A stretch of DNA of 32,470 nucleotides, taken from the NCBI GenBank assembly GCA_019306045.1, contig JAFDMG010000001.1, positions 1-32,470 of the forward strand, in the 5' to 3' direction. The DNA comes from Deltaproteobacteria bacterium (GTDB lineage: Bacteria; Desulfobacterota; Anaeroferrophillalia; Anaeroferrophillales; Anaeroferrophillaceae). The notes under the pieces were generated by a model. It did no database searches. It was not told where the DNA came from and saw only the letters and a list, made by a program, of their open reading frames with translations. The translations under genes and the position numbers were made by a program. Position 1 is the stretch's first letter. Every line of letters starts with the position of its first letter. Positions 29,117 to 32,470 of the stretch are shown piece by piece.

Positions 29117-29785
29117 TCAGGCCAGCAGCACCAGGCCGCATAGGGAAGCAAGGCCGTCCCCGGCATCGGCGGCGGCCCTGGCTAGCACCAGGCTGGCCGC
29201 CTGCAGGAGCCCGGTCACCTCAACGCCAAAACCGGACATGGACGGCCGGGCCACCTGGGGATGGCGACAGCCGCCGCCTTCAACCAGCACCCGGCAGACG
29301 GCATGATCCCGGCAAAAAAGGTTTTTGCAGGAACCGCCGGCAAAACCGCGGGCCGCATGGCCCCGCTGCCCGGCGGCCTGTTCGACGGCGGCCACCAGTT
29401 CGTGCAGCAACCGGAAGGCCTCGTCCCGATCACTGGAAAAAAGAACGTCGGCAGGCAGATCGATTTTCAGCACCAATGCCCGAGGGAACTGGTCCAGCAG
29501 CCGGCGCATGGCCGGTGGACCGCCCACGTAAGGAGGACAGGAGGCCGACAGGCCGTAGCCTTCACAGCGGGGCTGCCGGCAGCGGTCGGCCAGTTCGTCG
29601 ACCACCGGCACCGCCGCGCTGGCAATCGGCACGGCGGCGGTAGCTCCCAGCTGCCCGGCCAGCCGGAGCAGATAAGAAAAGCCGGCAGTAGCTGCCGGCT
29701 TTTCTCCTGCTTTTTCGTCATCCATCCCCGGCCGCGGAACAAGCGGCCGCTTGTCGACCGGCGTCATTGGGAACGGCCCCGGCAA
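29117..29785 (-). CDS. DUF2284 family putative metal-binding protein (start uncertain)
   Basis: CRQPRCEGYGLSASCPPYVGGPPAMRRLLDQF...GSCKNLFCRDHAVCRVLVEGGGCRHPQVARPSMSGFGVEVTGLL; Cys-rich pattern typical of DUF2284. Domain starts near FSYLLRLAGQLGA, so the annotated N-terminus may be too long. Confidence 0.75.
   Translation of the reverse strand: MPGPFPMTPVDKRPLVPRPGMDDEKAGEKPAATAGFSYLLRLAGQLGATAAVPIASAAVPVVDELADRCRQPRCEGYGLSASCPPYVGGPPAMRRLLDQFPRALVLKIDLPADVLFSSDRDEAFRLLHELVAAVEQAAGQRGHAARGFAGGSCKNLFCRDHAVCRVLVEGGGCRHPQVARPSMSGFGVEVTGLLQAASLVLARAAADAGDGLASLCGLVLLA
29677..29703 (-). terminator. Near-symmetric hairpin with T tail; possible trpB2 terminator overlapping the 5' end of the DUF2284 ORF
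   Basis: AAAAGCCGGCAG-TAG-CTGCCGGCTTTT, 12-bp perfect inverted repeat about 110 nt downstream of the trpB2 stop. Confidence 0.6.
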
Positions 29786-29815
29786 TCCGGCGCCAGCCCC
29801 CGCGGCCGCCGCCGG

Positions 29816-31216
29816 CTACCACTTGCCACTTTTCTTGATTTCCGGCTTGGGCAGGTTTTCCAAGGACGACTTGACCGAGGTCTGGAAATCCTCATCGGGA
29901 ATCTCGTAATTGGCCAGTTTGCCGCTCAGGTAGGCGTCGTAGCCGGAAAGGTCGAGCAGGCCGTGGCCGCTGTAATTGAACAGGATAACCTTTTCCTTGC
30001 CTTCTTCCTTGGCCTTGAGGGCTTCCCGGATAGTGGCGGCAATGGCATGGCTGGTCTCCGGGGCACAGACGGGCCCCTCGGTGCGGGCCCACTGGACGGC
30101 GGCGGCATAGCACTCCATCTGGGGAATGCTCAGGGGCCGCAACAGGCCTTCCACCACCGCCTGGCTGACCAGGGGCGCCATGCCGTGATAACGCAGGCCG
30201 CCGGCGTGCAGGGGCGGCGGCACGAAATTATGGCCCAGGGTAAACATGGGCAACAGCGGCGTCATGCCGGAAGTGTCGCCGAAATCATAGGCAAACGGCG
30301 CCTTGGTCATCGTCGGACAGGATTGGGGCTCGGTGGGAATGATGTCAATCTCGGCCCCGTTGATCTTGTCATAAACGAAGGGGAAGGAAAGGCCGGCAAA
30401 ATTGCTGCCGCCGCCGGCGCAGCCGATCACCACGTCCGGCTTCTCGATCCCCACCTTGGCCAGCTGCTTCTTGGCTTCCAAGCCGATGACCGTCTGGTGC
30501 ATCATGACAAAATTGAGCACGCTGCCCAGGGAATAGCGGGTCTTGCCGCTCTTGTCGGTCACCGCCGCCTCGATGGCCTCGCTGATGGCCATTCCCAGGC
30601 TGCCGGGGGTATCGGGATACTGCTCGAGGAACTTCCGCCCCACTTCGGTCTCGTTGCTGGGACTGGCGATGCAGTTGCCTCCCCAGACCTGCATCAGGAT
30701 TTTCCGGTACGGCTTCTGGTCGAAGCTGATGCGCACCATGAAGATCTTGCACTCCAGCCCCACCAGGCAGCAGGCGAAGCTCAGGGCGCTGCCCCACTGG
30801 CCGGCACCGGTTTCGGTGGTTATCCGCTCGATGCCGAACTGCTTGTTGTACCAGGCCTGGGGCAGGGCCGAGTTCGGCTTGTGGCTGCCGGCCGGAGAAA
30901 CACTCTCATCCTTGTAATAGATCTTGGCCGGGGTCCCCAGCGCCCGTTCCAGGTTGAGGGCCCGCTTCAACGGCGACGGCCGCCAGCGGGCCAGCATGCC
31001 CAGCAGCTCCTCCGGGATATCGATCCAGCGCTCTTGGCTGAACTCCTGTTCCACCAGGTTCATGGGGAACACCGGGGCCAGCATCTCCGGGGTCACCACG
31101 GTGCCGTCGGGGGTCACCGGGGGCTGCATCGGGGTGGGCAGATCAGCCGCCAGGTTATACCACTGGCGGGGCATTTCATCCTCGGACAGATAGATTTTCC
31201 TGATTTCCATGCTCAC
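29816..31216 (-). CDS. TrpB2-type (TrpB-like) PLP-dependent tryptophan synthase beta chain
   Basis: 466 aa; RPSPLKRALNLERALGTPAKIYYKDESVSPAGSHKPNSALPQAWYNKQFGIERITTETGAGQWGSALSFACCLVGLECKIFMVRISFDQKPYRKILMQVWGG..., characteristic of the longer TrpB2 group. Confidence 0.93.
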   Translation of the reverse strand: MSMEIRKIYLSEDEMPRQWYNLAADLPTPMQPPVTPDGTVVTPEMLAPVFPMNLVEQEFSQERWIDIPEELLGMLARWRPSPLKRALNLERALGTPAKIYYKDESVSPAGSHKPNSALPQAWYNKQFGIERITTETGAGQWGSALSFACCLVGLECKIFMVRISFDQKPYRKILMQVWGGNCIASPSNETEVGRKFLEQYPDTPGSLGMAISEAIEAAVTDKSGKTRYSLGSVLNFVMMHQTVIGLEAKKQLAKVGIEKPDVVIGCAGGGSNFAGLSFPFVYDKINGAEIDIIPTEPQSCPTMTKAPFAYDFGDTSGMTPLLPMFTLGHNFVPPPLHAGGLRYHGMAPLVSQAVVEGLLRPLSIPQMECYAAAVQWARTEGPVCAPETSHAIAATIREALKAKEEGKEKVILFNYSGHGLLDLSGYDAYLSGKLANYEIPDEDFQTSVKSSLENLPKPEIKKSGKW

Positions 31217-31326
31217 CTTCCTGAACTTGGGGGTTGAAACCCTGATGGCAGGCGAAAAACTCCCGCCGTTACGGTCGTCAAAACAGCGCCGTCACTTTTC
31301 CCTTTCTATAGCAGAAAAAAGCCGAT

Positions 31327-32470
31327 TTACCAACATTTTCTCCCGTTCCCGCCGGCCAGGGAGGCAAAAAGATCATCGTAGCGCGGCGCCATCACCGACC
31401 AGTCGTAAGACCGCACCCAAGCGCGAAAATTATCCCTGCCGGCCAATCGGCGCGGGGCTTTCAACAAGGCCGCCAGCCGGCGTTCCAGATCGGCCTCGCC
31501 GTCATATAGGTACCGGGCCCGCCGGTCGGCGGGAACGTGCTCCGGGTAGCTCAACCGCCGCGGCAGCAGGGGATGGCAGCGGCAGTAAAGCGCCTCGACG
31601 ACACTGACACCGAAAAAATCATGGCGGGCAGTCACCGGCAGAATATCGGCCCGGTGCAGCCAAGCGGCATATTCCCGGCGGGACTCCACATAACCCCACT
31701 GAACTATCCTGGCCGCCAACCGCCGGCGGGCAGCGGCAAAAACTTTCGGCTGCCGGCCGTAGCGCTGACCCAGCACCGCCAGCCGGAAAGGGAGCCCCCG
31801 GTCCGCCAGGCGCAGCAGCAAGCGGAAAAACGCTTCCGGGTTCTTATCGTCCTCCCAGCGGTGATTCCAGAGAATGAGCGGCGGCTTTCCGGGCGGAAAT
31901 TGCCGTCTCGCCGGCGGCATGCCCCCCTCATCCAGGGAAGCCAGGTCCACCCCCAGCGGCAGGACCCGGCTCTTGGCCGCGATCAGCGCGGCGGCAGCCG
32001 GGGAGCGGTAATCCGGGAACTGCTGCAGAAAACCGGGCAGTGCGGCCAGGAAGCTCCGGCGGTGGTAGGCGGAATTGAAAAGAACCACGTCGGCGGCCAG
32101 GGCGCTGGTGAAGTTGATGAACTGGTAATGGCGATCCCGACGGCGTTCCGGGTCGGGGTCGGCGGGAGACCAGGGATAGGTGAGCTGATTCTCATGAAAA
32201 TAGAGCCCGGTCCGCAAATCGGCGGTCGACTCCCGGGTCAGGCCAAGAAAGGCCGCCAGGTCCAGCATGTCGGTAGCCAGCAGCAGCCCCGGTTCATCGC
32301 CGTCGGCTGCGGCCGCCAGTTGCCGATAGTCCTCGGCCAGCTTGACCGCCCCGCCATGCATCCGCCATTTCCAGAAGCGAGCCGGCAGGGAAAGGATCTC
32401 GACCCGATGGCGGCTGTGGCGCCGGTAGCCGGCCGCCCAGGCGGCGTGGGAGCCGCCGTAATAGGGCTCG
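31327..32470 (-). CDS. DUF3524/GTDC1-like glycosyltransferase (bacterial homolog of tRNA-queuosine alpha-mannosyltransferase), N-terminus beyond the window
   Basis: Frame open to the window end: EPYYGGSHAAWAAGYRRHSRHRVEILSLPARFWKWRMHGGAVKLAEDY...LRTGLYFHENQLTYPWS...HYQFINFTSALAADVVLFNSAYHRRSFL...LILWNHRWEDDKNPEAFFRLL; motifs shared with GTDC1/QTMAN. Confidence 0.85.
   Translation of the reverse strand, partial: EPYYGGSHAAWAAGYRRHSRHRVEILSLPARFWKWRMHGGAVKLAEDYRQLAAAADGDEPGLLLATDMLDLAAFLGLTRESTADLRTGLYFHENQLTYPWSPADPDPERRRDRHYQFINFTSALAADVVLFNSAYHRRSFLAALPGFLQQFPDYRSPAAAALIAAKSRVLPLGVDLASLDEGGMPPARRQFPPGKPPLILWNHRWEDDKNPEAFFRLLLRLADRGLPFRLAVLGQRYGRQPKVFAAARRRLAARIVQWGYVESRREYAAWLHRADILPVTARHDFFGVSVVEALYCRCHPLLPRRLSYPEHVPADRRARYLYDGEADLERRLAALLKAPRRLAGRDNFRAWVRSYDWSVMAPRYDDLFASLAGGNGRKCW

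Overview
The window is GC-rich bacterial DNA. Gene content and order resemble Desulfuromonadota/Geobacter-type anaerobes (inference from family recognition only). The core is a minus-strand complex I operon, nuoA-B-C-D-[nuoF-like/GltD fusion]-[FdhA/NuoG-like]-H-I-J-K-L-M-N (about 16487 down to 1395). It has a clear sigma70-type promoter at 16600-16628 and a terminator at 1339-1364. Flanking genes are mtnA (partial) and gatC; a large NapC/NirT-type multiheme cytochrome; kup; an UshA-like multiheme protein; hemL; atpZ/atpI/atpB/atpE; a CbcL-like cytochrome c/b fusion; a DUF2284 protein; trpB2; and a DUF3524/QTMAN-like glycosyltransferase (partial). The main result is that three genes the ORF track splits or truncates read through in-frame TGA codons. 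(1) The NuoG/FdhA-like catalytic subunit has TGA at the known formate dehydrogenase Sec position (HCARL-U-HSSTVAGLA), with a SECIS-like hairpin. (2) The UshA-like protein has PCG-U-HKNPRGGLAKRATFL, with a SECIS-like hairpin whose GGUCU loop starts at the same 18-nt spacing. (3) NuoB has TGA at the first Cys of its conserved CC motif (CTFGLA-U-CALEMM), which would put Sec as a ligand of cluster N2; no canonical SECIS loop is visible there, so a sequencing error or nonsense mutation is the main alternative. The operon has no nuoE and no NuoF flavin/NADH domain. It instead encodes a NuoF C-terminal-like/GltD (NADPH oxidoreductase-like) fusion and a Sec formate-dehydrogenase-like subunit, suggesting a selenium-dependent, formate- and/or NADPH-linked complex I.
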